NCBI GenBank assembly: GCA_021772055.1
Contig: JAETNR010000030.1
Span: forward strand, 1 to 51,589
Origin: Blautia sp.
Lineage (GTDB): Bacteria; Bacillota; Clostridia; Lachnospirales; Lachnospiraceae
DNA: 51,589 nt
Reading direction: 5' to 3'
How positions within the stretch are numbered: the stretch's first letter is position 1; the number at the start of each line of letters is the position of its first letter. The notes under the pieces are model-generated. The model was not told the DNA's origin. It made no database searches and was given only the letters and a program-made list of their open reading frames with translations. Shown one piece after another: positions 26,627 to 35,146 of this stretch. The position numbers and the translations under genes were made by a program.

Positions 26627-27440
26627 CTCTTCTTCCTCTCTCCAGCCTGAAAATAAAAATCGCAATCTCCAAACAGATAAGTCCCCCAAAATAAACACAT
26701 ACGCATACCATCATTTTTCCTATATCTGTGAAAATCCCCAAGAGAAATCCTCCTGTTTTCATAATATAATACCATCGAAAAATTGCGGGCAGCCTCAATA
26801 CATTACATAAAAGAATACTTCCGTATAAAAGCATAACCGGCGCACTAAGCAGCAGAAATGCATTTTCTATCCAAGCTGATATCATCAGCGCAAAGACTGC
26901 TAAAAATGAATAACCCATTGCCTCTGTTGAAAATACAGCAGCAAAATATACAATTAGAGGATATCTGAGAATCACCATATCATAGGCTCCTAAAGCGTGT
27001 TCTTCCAGATACTCCATCATAATTTTAATTTCATCCGGCCGAATTACAGGAAGCCTCACTGCCAACAGCCCATAACAAAGGACATATCCTAAAAAAATTG
27101 CCAGAAATGCCCCTGCTGCCGCTGTTAAAGCATGCGACCAGCAATATCCATTAAGTCCTGCCCGGGATTTCAGACAGTACAAATAATTATAATGCTTGTC
27201 TTCCCAATAGCTCAGACTAAAAGGTAAAACAATAAGCACTGTAAATGCTGTTAAAAATGCCCCAAGTCCTCCCCGTGCATTTGTTAAATAATAGATGGAA
27301 CACTGATATCCGGATGCCGTAACCTCCGGCCAGATACTCAAAAAAGTAAGGCCCGCGATTCCCAACACTGCTATAGAAAACTTCCATGACAAAAACATCC
27401 TTCTAAAGTCCGAACATAGCATTTTATAAAATATCCTCAT
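26619..27440 (-). CDS. ABC-2-like membrane protein, first permease of cassette 2
   Basis: 273 aa, N-terminus RIFYKMLCSDFRRMFLSWKF, six or so membrane segments, and the family block YWEDKHYNYLYCLKSRAGLN. First gene of the cassette 2 operon, with a near-consensus promoter about 110 nt upstream. Its 3' end overlaps the probable start of the next gene by a few nucleotides. Confidence 0.85.
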   Translation of the reverse strand: MRIFYKMLCSDFRRMFLSWKFSIAVLGIAGLTFLSIWPEVTASGYQCSIYYLTNARGGLGAFLTAFTVLIVLPFSLSYWEDKHYNYLYCLKSRAGLNGYCWSHALTAAAGAFLAIFLGYVLCYGLLAVRLPVIRPDEIKIMMEYLEEHALGAYDMVILRYPLIVYFAAVFSTEAMGYSFLAVFALMISAWIENAFLLLSAPVMLLYGSILLCNVLRLPAIFRWYYIMKTGGFLLGIFTDIGKMMVCVCVYFGGLICLEIAIFIFRLERGRRGV

Positions 27441-27554
27441 TTTTTCCTCTTTCTCATCTTAGCCTGTCAATAGAAGCAATTTATTTCTATTTCTGATCTT
27501 TAACCTGAATGTATTTTATTTATATTTCCTATTAATTATACACTTTATATGTGT

Positions 27555-27583
27555 ATAATAATACATAATAAATTTATTGTCAA
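27555..27583 (-). promoter_or_regulatory. Promoter of cassette 2 operon
   Basis: Minus strand TTGACA (27578-27583), 17-bp spacer, TATTAT (27555-27560). The sequence from 27578 onward, TGTCAATACTATATAC, matches the start of the box at 21336 (TGTCAATATTATATAT) with two changes, suggesting common control. Confidence 0.7.
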
Positions 27584-27649
27584 TACTATATACTTATAAT
27601 AAAATCATGCCAATAAGCAAAAAGAGATAATTAGTCTATGTTGACAAAG

Positions 27650-27695
27650 AAACGAATCCCCCAACTGTACGGCAACACAGTCAGGGGATTCGTTT
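27650..27695. terminator. Bidirectional terminator downstream of the AAA-ATPase pair
   Basis: Arms AAACGAATCCCC and GGGGATTCGTTT (12 bp) with an inner ACTGT/ACAGT stem, flanked by A and T runs. It lies 30 nt after the stop of the gene ending at 27726. Confidence 0.9.
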
Positions 27696-27725
27696 TTAAT
27701 TCTTTACAGCCTAAAACAATACAAT

Positions 27726-29402
27726 TTATTTTCTTAAAATCTTACATCTTTTTTTATAAAAAGCAATCCCATAACAAATAACCTCTGCATAATTATCCTT
27801 AAATTCTTCCGCATACATTTTTTCATCTATCTGGGAGATTGCTTTTTCACATTCTTCTTCTAGATCATCCAATTTCTTTGCATATTTTACTTCAAATACA
27901 GCTGCCCGGTCTCCGGCGTAATCCTGCACCACAATGTCACTTCTGCCTTCTCCATGCTCTCTGTTGGATTCCACCACATAGCCCGCTCCTGCGAAGATTC
28001 CGGCAAAAAACGCATGATAAAAGTCCTCTCTGTAATCATAATAGCTTATGGTTCTGCGGAGCAGCCTCGTAACTTCTGCTGTTGCTTTCTCTGCATCTCC
28101 GTTCCAGATAGATGCAAACAGAGCTTTTCTGTCCATCCGCTGCGTACTTTCCTTAAACCATTCTTTAATAATCGTTTCAAAGATTTCCCTGACTTCTTTA
28201 TTGGGAATTTTCACAGCATAGCTGCCCTCCGGAAGCGCTTTTGCCGCTTCATCATCTTTTACACGTGTCAGATACCCGGTAAGATACAGGATGCTCCAAA
28301 AATTATCTTCTGTAGAATGAAGATAGTCATATGTGATATCCTCCCGAATATTTTCTACAATATACTGTCCTGACAGCAGTGTTTCCAGTTTCTGTGTGAT
28401 TGCAGGTCCGAAATAATCAATGAAAGAGCGGATTATTTCATTTCCGCTTGAGTTTTTCCAGTAGCCAACCGGTTTGATCGTCGGATTAATCAGCAGATTA
28501 TTTACATGATTCACTACATCCCACGGGCAATATACATCCATATCACCAAAACGATAACCATCGTACCACTTCTGCATTTCTTCTGTGTGGACAGCTAATC
28601 CGGTGTCCGCCAGAATTTTATTGACCTCATCCTGAGAAAAACCAAAAAATTCATCATAACGCTTATCCAGAATCGTATCCACAGTGAAATTGTTTACACC
28701 TGTAAAGACACTTTCTTTTGTAATCCTCAGACATCCGGTTACTATCGCAAATTTAAGAGAGGTATTGTCTTTCAGTGCAGTGCTTAAAATCCCGCTTATC
28801 ATATCAAGCATCTGTTCATAATAACCGTTTGTATTCCCTTTGGCTACCGGCACATCATACTCATCTAAAAGCAGGATTACCTGTTTATTATAGTAGTCTT
28901 TCAGCATACGCATCAGAATGCTCAGCGATCTGCTAATCAGTCCTTCATCAGCATTTTCGTCCCTGATTTCCCGGAAATTCTTTTTATCTGTCCCATTTAC
29001 CCTATCACTGTCAAGCAAATAATCATATTTCAAAAATAAATCCGAAAACTGCCCGCAAAGCCTTTTATAAGCAAGTGAATAATCCAGTCCATCAATATCT
29101 TTAAAAGACAGAAATACCACCGGATACTGATTCATCCATTTTTCACATAGTTCCTGGTTTTCACTTATCTTTAATCCTTTAAAAAGTTCTCTGCTGTCCT
29201 CTCTGATATCCCAAAAGTGAGCCAGCATACTCATTCCCAATGTTTTGCCGAAACGTCGGGGGCGGGTAAACAACGTAACTTCCGTATCTTCTGTCCTTAT
29301 AATTTCCTCAATCAATCCTGTTTTGTCAACATAGTAAGAACCTTTCTCCCTGATTTTCCTAAAGTCAGAAACTCCAACCGGCATCGTTATCTTATCATTC
29401 AT
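27726..29402 (-). CDS. AAA-ATPase-like protein with PD-(D/E)XK nuclease domain (DUF1703 type)
   Basis: 558 aa, full length for the family. N-terminal AAA-ATPase_like domain: DKTGLIEEII, Walker A-like TRPRRFGKTLGMSML, Walker B VILLLDEYDVPVAKG. The C-terminal PD-(D/E)XK domain shows GEGRSDIVVQDYAG and the E-x-K pair in AVFEVKYAKKLDD, then a conserved end (YAEVICYGIAFYKKRCKIL). Family members are abundant in gut anaerobes and have been linked to mobile elements or nucleic acid processing; no role is established to my knowledge. It overlaps the upstream truncated paralogue by 4 nt (ATGA). Confidence 0.92.
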   Translation of the reverse strand: MNDKITMPVGVSDFRKIREKGSYYVDKTGLIEEIIRTEDTEVTLFTRPRRFGKTLGMSMLAHFWDIREDSRELFKGLKISENQELCEKWMNQYPVVFLSFKDIDGLDYSLAYKRLCGQFSDLFLKYDYLLDSDRVNGTDKKNFREIRDENADEGLISRSLSILMRMLKDYYNKQVILLLDEYDVPVAKGNTNGYYEQMLDMISGILSTALKDNTSLKFAIVTGCLRITKESVFTGVNNFTVDTILDKRYDEFFGFSQDEVNKILADTGLAVHTEEMQKWYDGYRFGDMDVYCPWDVVNHVNNLLINPTIKPVGYWKNSSGNEIIRSFIDYFGPAITQKLETLLSGQYIVENIREDITYDYLHSTEDNFWSILYLTGYLTRVKDDEAAKALPEGSYAVKIPNKEVREIFETIIKEWFKESTQRMDRKALFASIWNGDAEKATAEVTRLLRRTISYYDYREDFYHAFFAGIFAGAGYVVESNREHGEGRSDIVVQDYAGDRAAVFEVKYAKKLDDLEEECEKAISQIDEKMYAEEFKDNYAEVICYGIAFYKKRCKILRK

Positions 29403-30673
29403 TTTTTCACGCTCCTCTCAGCAGCGTGTGCCCGTTCTATTCCCTCTGCAACTGCAATCGCATCCATATTCCAGAGCGCAGCCAACAGCTTTTTAGAATT
29501 TCCCAATGCTTCAGCAACAGAAGACCATTCATCTGTGTCCTCTATCGCATTCATATACTCCTTTGCCACTTCCTTGTTTGGAATCCGTACCGTGCCTTTC
29601 TGTTCATCATATGCAAGATAGCCAAGATGAATCAACAATGTCAGTACATCATCTTTACTATTCAGATTGGTCATATCATTCGCAAATTTACTGATATTAA
29701 CCAGCACCTGATCCCCTGCCAGCATTACTATAATCGCATCCTTTAATCCATCAAAATTCATTTGAATATAAATCTGTAATGCTTCATATGTCTCTGTTTG
29801 ATTCCAATACGTAGCAAAAGTATTTCGTTTCATTGCCTCTACGATGGATTTCGGACTATACATAGACACTTCCTGCTCCAGTCCTTTATCCCGATGTATC
29901 AGGGAATACCCATCATACCAGTTTTTTGCATCCTCAAAATCCATATGATACTGACTGCAAAGTTCCTGAACCTCTCTCTCCGTAAATCCGAAGCACTCTG
30001 TCAGATTTCCCGAGCTTACCATAGAAAACTCATTAAACATATTCAAGGCAGAATGCGACCCATATTTTTTAATTGGAAGAATACCGGTCATATAGGCAAG
30101 CCCTACATACGCCCGATCTTTTAGCCAGTTACGCAGAAAATCAAGATACTGTTTCTGCGCATCTGTATCATTTTTGTATTCTCTGAACAGACAATCCCAT
30201 TCATCAATCAAAATAATAAATGTCTGTTTTGTTTTTGCATAAATTTTTTCCAATGCTCGCGGCAAACTGCCTGTCTGTCCAATCACATTTGGATAATATT
30301 CTTCTAATTCCGTAATCACTTCCTGCTGCAGATCCCGCAGCATTTCTTCTACAGAATAGTTTTCACTCAAAAAACTCTGTATATTCAGCTGTAAAACCAT
30401 ATGCTTATTCAGATGATCATAATAGGAAGCATCTGATGCAATTTTCAGACCATTAAAGAGCTGACTTGTATCTTCATCACAGGTATAGTATGCAGACAGC
30501 ATATTTGCCGCCATCGTTTTGCCAAAACGGCGAGGTCGGCTCACACATACATATCTATCTTCTGTCTCTACAAGCGGATTTAATCTTGAAATCAAATTGC
30601 TTTTATCTATATAAATTTGTGCATTAAGACTCATCTGAAATTTGCCGCTGCCTGGATTTAAATAAATCCCCAT
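29399..30673 (-). CDS. AAA-ATPase-like protein lacking the C-terminal nuclease domain
   Basis: 424 aa. The ATPase part is intact: YIDKSNLISRLNPLVETED, Walker A-like SRPRRFGKTMAANML, Walker B FIILIDEWDCLFREY. The protein stops with ERAHAAERSVKK where full-length members (about 530-570 aa) continue into the PD-(D/E)XK domain. The stop overlaps the next start (ATGA), so the two paralogues are translated together and the partner could supply the nuclease. Alternatively a deletion removed the domain. AGAGGTG precedes the ATG. Confidence 0.88.
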   Translation of the reverse strand: MGIYLNPGSGKFQMSLNAQIYIDKSNLISRLNPLVETEDRYVCVSRPRRFGKTMAANMLSAYYTCDEDTSQLFNGLKIASDASYYDHLNKHMVLQLNIQSFLSENYSVEEMLRDLQQEVITELEEYYPNVIGQTGSLPRALEKIYAKTKQTFIILIDEWDCLFREYKNDTDAQKQYLDFLRNWLKDRAYVGLAYMTGILPIKKYGSHSALNMFNEFSMVSSGNLTECFGFTEREVQELCSQYHMDFEDAKNWYDGYSLIHRDKGLEQEVSMYSPKSIVEAMKRNTFATYWNQTETYEALQIYIQMNFDGLKDAIIVMLAGDQVLVNISKFANDMTNLNSKDDVLTLLIHLGYLAYDEQKGTVRIPNKEVAKEYMNAIEDTDEWSSVAEALGNSKKLLAALWNMDAIAVAEGIERAHAAERSVKK

Positions 30674-30736
30674 ACTGTATCACCTCTGTTTCAAACCGGT
30701 TTTCATTATCTTTAATTAGTTCCATTATACCTGCAA

Positions 30737-30773
30737 AAAAAATATACCGCAATAAATTTGCAGTATATTTTTT
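30737..30773. terminator. Bidirectional A/T-rich terminator after the split sensor kinase
   Basis: 11-bp arms AAAAAATATAC and GTATATTTTTT with an inner GCAA/TTGC pairing; lies between the kinase stop (30808) and the AAA-ATPase start (30673). Confidence 0.8.
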
Positions 30774-30807
30774 ATCATAGCCCCACTCCCTATCCCCAGC
30801 GCAGCTC

Positions 30808-32136
30808 CTATTGTTCTCTATGTAATTTACTTCTGCTGATTTTAAAATATTGAATAGTTCCTATTCCCTCTTTACTGAAAATATGAATGCCGGCCGTTTC
30901 TCCATATGCAAGGATCAGACGTTGGTTCACATTGGTAAGCCCTATATGTTTTGATTCAAATTCATCCTTGGTCTTTTCCAGGCGTTCCCGCAAAAAAGCA
31001 ATTTTTTCACCGGAAATTCCTTCTCCGTTATCAATCACTTTAAAATAAATCTCACCATTTATCTTTCTTATCGCAACCCTCACTCGTCCATCTGTCTTAA
31101 ACTTCAGCCCGTGAGACAAAGAATTTTCAAGAAGAGGCTGAAGCAGCATTCTGGGAATCCTACAGTCTTCAATTTCCGGATCGATTTCCCACTCCATGGA
31201 AAAATGTCTGTCCTCCCGCATCTTTTGAATATCCACATATTTTTTGCAGATTTCCACTTCTTCCCGTATGCTTACATCCTGTTCAGGAGAATCCAGCGAA
31301 TATCGAAGCACATCTGACAAATTCTCAAGCATTTTATTCGCATTTCCTGTCTTTCCTTTGGTTACAGTCAATATCTCATAATTGATAGCCTGAAGTGTAT
31401 TAAAAAGAAAATGAGGATTGATCTGATACTGCAGGGCCAGCATCTGCGCTGATATCTGTCTGTACTTTCTCTCAGACAACTGTATCTGCAGATAGCTATT
31501 TTCAAGAAATGTACGGACAATATTGTTCAGTATCTGGTTATAAACACTGTCCTTTTCCGTAATCTGCTTCGGAAGCTCCTGATTCTTTTCCGCACGGTCA
31601 AAAATATCTATGATCCTGTAAAGCTGCCTGTAATTACGAACCGCTCTGTCATAGGCCAGATAAGCAGACCCTATCGTCGTAGCCGCCACCAGCAAAATCA
31701 GGAACCACATGTTGGATAGAAATACCTGATTTACAGCCTTATTGGGAATCAGGCTGATCACATAAAAAGAACCTGCAGCACTTTCCGCAGTATTCATCAA
31801 ATAATAGTCGTCCCACATCTTAATCCCTTCCGGTTTCGGATGAGATTTCAGCCATGATGCAATCTCTGCCTTCTTCTCCTCTTCCATCTCCTGATTGGAA
31901 AAGAGAAAATTTCCCATGTGATCCGTCAGCAAAAGACACTGGCCTTCATAAAAGGTCATATTCTGCAGCTTCTCTTCCTGTTTTTTCAGTTTATAATTGA
32001 TCACCGTTCCGCCTTTATAATTTTGATAGCGCCGGAAAATACTAAACACTTCTTCATCAACGGAAAAAAAGTTTTGCTTTTTCCTCACTTCCGCATGTGT
32101 TTCGTTTTTTTCATGGAAAGAAGCGTCTCTATCCAT
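30808..32136 (-). CDS. YesM-family sensor histidine kinase, C-terminal part (frameshifted from 32085-32594)
   Basis: Kinase part of a sensor split by a frameshift. From the A7 run (32105-32111) the frame encodes the rest of the sensor domain, a membrane segment (MWFLILLVAATTIGSAYL), a HAMP-like linker, the phospho-acceptor His in QYQINPHFLFNTLQAINYE, the N box PLLENSLSHGLKF and G boxes VIDNGEGISGE and IGLTNVNQRL. The apparent ATG at 32136 lies inside the overlap and has no ribosome binding site, so this part is probably made only if the frame is shifted. A -1 shift on A7 would give one kinase of about 600 aa, the usual length. Confidence 0.88.
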   Translation of the reverse strand: MDRDASFHEKNETHAEVRKKQNFFSVDEEVFSIFRRYQNYKGGTVINYKLKKQEEKLQNMTFYEGQCLLLTDHMGNFLFSNQEMEEEKKAEIASWLKSHPKPEGIKMWDDYYLMNTAESAAGSFYVISLIPNKAVNQVFLSNMWFLILLVAATTIGSAYLAYDRAVRNYRQLYRIIDIFDRAEKNQELPKQITEKDSVYNQILNNIVRTFLENSYLQIQLSERKYRQISAQMLALQYQINPHFLFNTLQAINYEILTVTKGKTGNANKMLENLSDVLRYSLDSPEQDVSIREEVEICKKYVDIQKMREDRHFSMEWEIDPEIEDCRIPRMLLQPLLENSLSHGLKFKTDGRVRVAIRKINGEIYFKVIDNGEGISGEKIAFLRERLEKTKDEFESKHIGLTNVNQRLILAYGETAGIHIFSKEGIGTIQYFKISRSKLHREQ

Positions 32137-32594
32137 TCCTGATCAGACATATTATCTGCTATTACAAGAGGCTTTTCCGAAGTAATGACTCTCTTCGATT
32201 TGTTATCCTGATAGAAATAAATGGAATCTATATCTGTTCCCGAATTTTCCAGTGATATCATATAAGCGGACAGATAGCGCAAAGCATTCACTGAATCATA
32301 ATCCACCTTATCACTTTGAAATACCTTGTAAAACTGATCTACTCTCTGTCCGCTTCCAAGATACATTTGAAAAGCATCCAAATGGGCATAAAAGGAATCT
32401 GCATAATCCACCGCAAGATTCAAAGATGTCTCCAGCTTCTCCTTTACCTTTCCCTGTTCCCCCACATAGATTCCTGCCAGGGAGATCAGCCCAAGTATAA
32501 GAACCGGCAGGGTAAACGTCCCCAGATATACCCAAATCTTATCCTTAAGAAATCTATATTTCATCGTATGTCTTTTGCTTACTCTTTTTTCCAT
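32085..32594 (-). CDS. YesM-family sensor histidine kinase, N-terminal part (frameshifted)
   Basis: 169 aa: the first membrane segment (KIWVYLGTFTLPVLILGLIS) and most of an extracellular sensor domain (coiled LETSLNLAVDYADSFYAHLD; IDSIYFYQDNKSKRVI), ending in 12 out-of-family residues after METL-LSMKK. The frame of the kinase resumes one base back at the A7 run. The start overlaps the response regulator stop by 16 nt, so regulator and sensor are coupled. It may be an assembly error, a mutation, phase variation, or slippage. Confidence 0.82.
   Translation of the reverse strand: MEKRVSKRHTMKYRFLKDKIWVYLGTFTLPVLILGLISLAGIYVGEQGKVKEKLETSLNLAVDYADSFYAHLDAFQMYLGSGQRVDQFYKVFQSDKVDYDSVNALRYLSAYMISLENSGTDIDSIYFYQDNKSKRVITSEKPLVIADNMSDQEWIETLLSMKKTKHMRK
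32105..32111 (-). other. Run of seven A (minus strand) at the kinase frameshift
   Basis: In the upstream frame this reads ATG AAA AAA ACG; the downstream frame reads CAT GAA AAA AAC. One extra A, or a -1 slip of ribosome or RNA polymerase, restores a continuous kinase. Confidence 0.8.
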
Positions 32595-33328
32595 TCTTTC
32601 TCTTTTTCTGAATTCATTCGAAATTCTCTCGGTGAGATTCCATAATATGCTTTAAAAGCCCGGCTGAAATTCTTCGGATTTTCGTAGCCAAGATTTTCCG
32701 ATATATCATACGTTTTATATTCCGGGCACAAGAGTAATTCTCTCGCTTTTTCCATCCGTGCTTTTAAAAGATAATCTGAAAAATTGATTCCCGTTTCTTT
32801 CTTATATAGTGAAGAAAGATATCCTGCACTGAGATTTACTGTAAGAGCCGCCTCATCCAGATTCGCTGTTTTCAGGTTACTTACAATATACGTTTCCACA
32901 AGCTTTACAATATTTTCGTAGTACCCCAATGTTTTACGGGCGCCCTCATCTTCCCCATCCAGTTTTCGTTTCAATTCCACAAAGGTTTTTCGCAGCTCAT
33001 CCGTTTTTACCGGTTTCAGAATATAATCATGTACTCCATATTTTAAAGCCTGTCTGGCATATTGGAATTCCGAATATCCACTCAGAAAAACAATTTTTAT
33101 ATTCGGATATTCTCTGTGCAGCACTTCTGCAAGCTCAATTCCCGTCATAACAGGCATAGAGATGTCTGTAAATACCACATCCACCGGATTTCTGGCAATA
33201 TAATCCAGGGCCTGTCTGCCATTTTCTGCCCGGGCAACAATCTGGAATCCCAGATCTCTCCACGGATAAAAATCACACAGCCCCGATAAAAGCCTTTTTT
33301 CATCATCTGCAACCAATAAACGATACAT
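32579..33328 (-). CDS. Compact AraC-type response regulator
   Basis: 249 aa. Receiver domain 1-120 with acidic D8/D9, phospho-acceptor Asp55 in VVFTDISMPVMTG and Lys in YILKPVKTD; the AraC helix-turn-helix region (LDEAALTVNLSAGYLSSLY; ISENLGYENPKNFSRAF, ISPREFR) follows after a linker of only about 25 residues, unlike the 527-aa YesN protein at 1419. It sits 25 nt after the permease gene and overlaps the kinase gene; it is the probable regulator of this sugar operon. Confidence 0.94.
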   Translation of the reverse strand: MYRLLVADDEKRLLSGLCDFYPWRDLGFQIVARAENGRQALDYIARNPVDVVFTDISMPVMTGIELAEVLHREYPNIKIVFLSGYSEFQYARQALKYGVHDYILKPVKTDELRKTFVELKRKLDGEDEGARKTLGYYENIVKLVETYIVSNLKTANLDEAALTVNLSAGYLSSLYKKETGINFSDYLLKARMEKARELLLCPEYKTYDISENLGYENPKNFSRAFKAYYGISPREFRMNSEKEKEWKKE

Positions 33329-33353
33329 ACAAACATCCTTTCCAGATTTTTTT

Positions 33354-34193
33354 CTATCCTTTTATTCCTGTTGCTGCAACTCCTTCCACAAAATATTTCT
33401 GTGCACAGAAGAAAAGCAGAACAAGAGGAAGAATGCTCACAATAGCCATAGCTACAATGTTATTCCAACTGATAGACATATTTACATCCATGGACATCCG
33501 AAGTCCTAATGCAAGAGGATATTTCTTTACATTATTTATATACAAAAGCGGACCAAAAAAATCATTCCAGCTCCACATAAATTGAAAAATCATAGCGGAG
33601 AATACAACAGGCTTTGCCAAAGGCATTACAATTTTTAAATATACCATGAAGGAACTGCATCCGTCTACATAAGCGGATTCATCCAGTTCTTTTGGAATCC
33701 CTCTGAAAAACTGAATAAACATAAAAATAAAGAATGAGCCGCCCCCAAACAGACAGGGAATAATAAAGGGAAGATATGTATCAAGCCATTTCATATCCCG
33801 GAACATAATATACCGTGGAATAATCATGACCGCATTTGGAAGCATCATACATCCCATCATAAGTGCAAAGAAAACCTTCTTTCCCCAAAACTTGAATCTG
33901 GCAAAACCAAACGCCACCAGTGACGCCGAAATTACAGTAAATACCACCATCGGAATTACCATTAAAAACGTATTTTTAAAGAAAGTAGCATATGTATACT
34001 GTCCGGATCCTTTCCATCCGTTTACATAACCATCCAGCGTCCATGTCTTCGGAATAAGGGATGCAAGAAAAATCTCATCATTATTTTTAAAAGAAGCAAA
34101 CACCATCCAGACCAAAGGATACAGCATCACGACAGCAACTAAAATCAAAACAATATAACTTATTATTTTTCCGATTCTTTTTTTTCTTTTCAT
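33354..34193 (-). CDS. Carbohydrate ABC transporter permease, MalG/AraQ type (CUT1)
   Basis: 279 aa, about six membrane segments beginning IISYIVLILVAVVMLYPLVW. EAA loop ELDESAYVDGCSSFMVYLKI followed by MPLAKPVV; typical ends QFMWSWNDFFGPLLYI and KYFVEGVAATGIKG. Start and stop of the two permease genes overlap by one base (TAATG). Partner of 34193-35080 and SBP 35147-36460. No ATPase gene is present nearby. Confidence 0.95.
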   Translation of the reverse strand: MKRKKRIGKIISYIVLILVAVVMLYPLVWMVFASFKNNDEIFLASLIPKTWTLDGYVNGWKGSGQYTYATFFKNTFLMVIPMVVFTVISASLVAFGFARFKFWGKKVFFALMMGCMMLPNAVMIIPRYIMFRDMKWLDTYLPFIIPCLFGGGSFFIFMFIQFFRGIPKELDESAYVDGCSSFMVYLKIVMPLAKPVVFSAMIFQFMWSWNDFFGPLLYINNVKKYPLALGLRMSMDVNMSISWNNIVAMAIVSILPLVLLFFCAQKYFVEGVAATGIKG

Positions 34194-35080
34194 TAAAATT
34201 CACCTCCGTCTTCATAGTAAACCCATGCCGTAGAAGACCGGAACACCAAGAGGGACAGGCAAATAATAATAACAAACATAATCCATGACAGTGCGCTTGC
34301 ATATCCCATTTTATAATATTTGAAAGCATCTGTATAGAGCTTCATTCCCAAAACATAAGTGGACTTCATCGGCCCGCCTCCCGTTATGATAAAAGCAGAC
34401 GTAAATTCCTGCAATGCATTGATCATCTGCATGATCAGATTGAAGAAAAGAATTGGAGTAATCATCGGCAAGGTGATACTGAAAAATCTCTGCACCTTAT
34501 TCGATCCGTCAATGATCGCCGCTTCATATAACGATTGGGGAACCTGCTTTAAAGCAGCCAGAAACAATACCATAGAGGAACCAAACTGCCACACAGAAAG
34601 AACGCATATGGTTCCAAGAGCAGTATTGGGACTGCCGATCCAATCCACAGAACTCAGACCGATTTTAGCAAGCAGCCCGTTGATTGCTCCATCCCGCATA
34701 AACAGGATTTTCCATACCACCGCAATTGCTACGCTTCCTCCCAGAATGGACGGCAGATAATAAAGAGTTCTGAACAATCCGATTCCCTTAATCTTCATAT
34801 TCAGGAGCATCGCAATCATCAATGCAAAAGCCAGCTTACACGGCACGACAATCAACGCATAAATTGCTGTAATTCTCAATGACGGGCCAAATTCCATATC
34901 TGTAGTAAACAGGCGGATATAATTCGTAAGTCCTACGAATTTTGCATCATTTAACATAGAATAATTGGTAAAAGAATAGTAAAAAGACTTCACAAATGGA
35001 TACAGCTGAAACCATAATAGTCCTATAATCCATGGAAGAATAAAAAACAATCCTTTATTTTTTCTCAGTTTTTTAGCCAT
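34193..35080 (-). CDS. Carbohydrate ABC transporter permease, MalF/UgpA type (CUT1)
   Basis: 295 aa from ATG at 35080, which follows GGGAGA by 8 nt; a further in-frame ATG at 35095 lacks a ribosome binding site. Six membrane segments, first GLFFILPWIIGLLWFQLYPF. EAA loop SLYEAAIIDGSNKVQRFF followed by LPMITPIL. Middle gene of the SBP-permease-permease-regulator-kinase operon. Confidence 0.94.
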   Translation of the reverse strand: MAKKLRKNKGLFFILPWIIGLLWFQLYPFVKSFYYSFTNYSMLNDAKFVGLTNYIRLFTTDMEFGPSLRITAIYALIVVPCKLAFALMIAMLLNMKIKGIGLFRTLYYLPSILGGSVAIAVVWKILFMRDGAINGLLAKIGLSSVDWIGSPNTALGTICVLSVWQFGSSMVLFLAALKQVPQSLYEAAIIDGSNKVQRFFSITLPMITPILFFNLIMQMINALQEFTSAFIITGGGPMKSTYVLGMKLYTDAFKYYKMGYASALSWIMFVIIICLSLLVFRSSTAWVYYEDGGEF

Positions 35081-35146
35081 CTGTTTCTCTCCCATATATA
35101 TTTTTTTGGAAAGATTGGGCAGGCTGACCGCCTGCCCAATCCATTT

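Noticed and set aside
25772..26698. Upstream GTG start at 26698 for the second permease of cassette 2
   Set aside because: No ribosome binding site and an 80-nt overlap with the previous gene; GTG 26626 or TTG 26617 fits better.
14444..27440. Calling the region a lantibiotic biosynthesis cluster
   Set aside because: No LanB, LanC or LanM enzyme, no protease-containing exporter and no typical precursor peptide are present; only the ABC type resembles LanFEG.
32105..32111. Classical programmed -1 frameshift signal
   Set aside because: In the upstream frame the run reads G AAA AAA, so it is not a perfect X-XXY-YYZ heptamer, and no clear downstream pseudoknot was seen. Plain mutation or sequence error is as likely.
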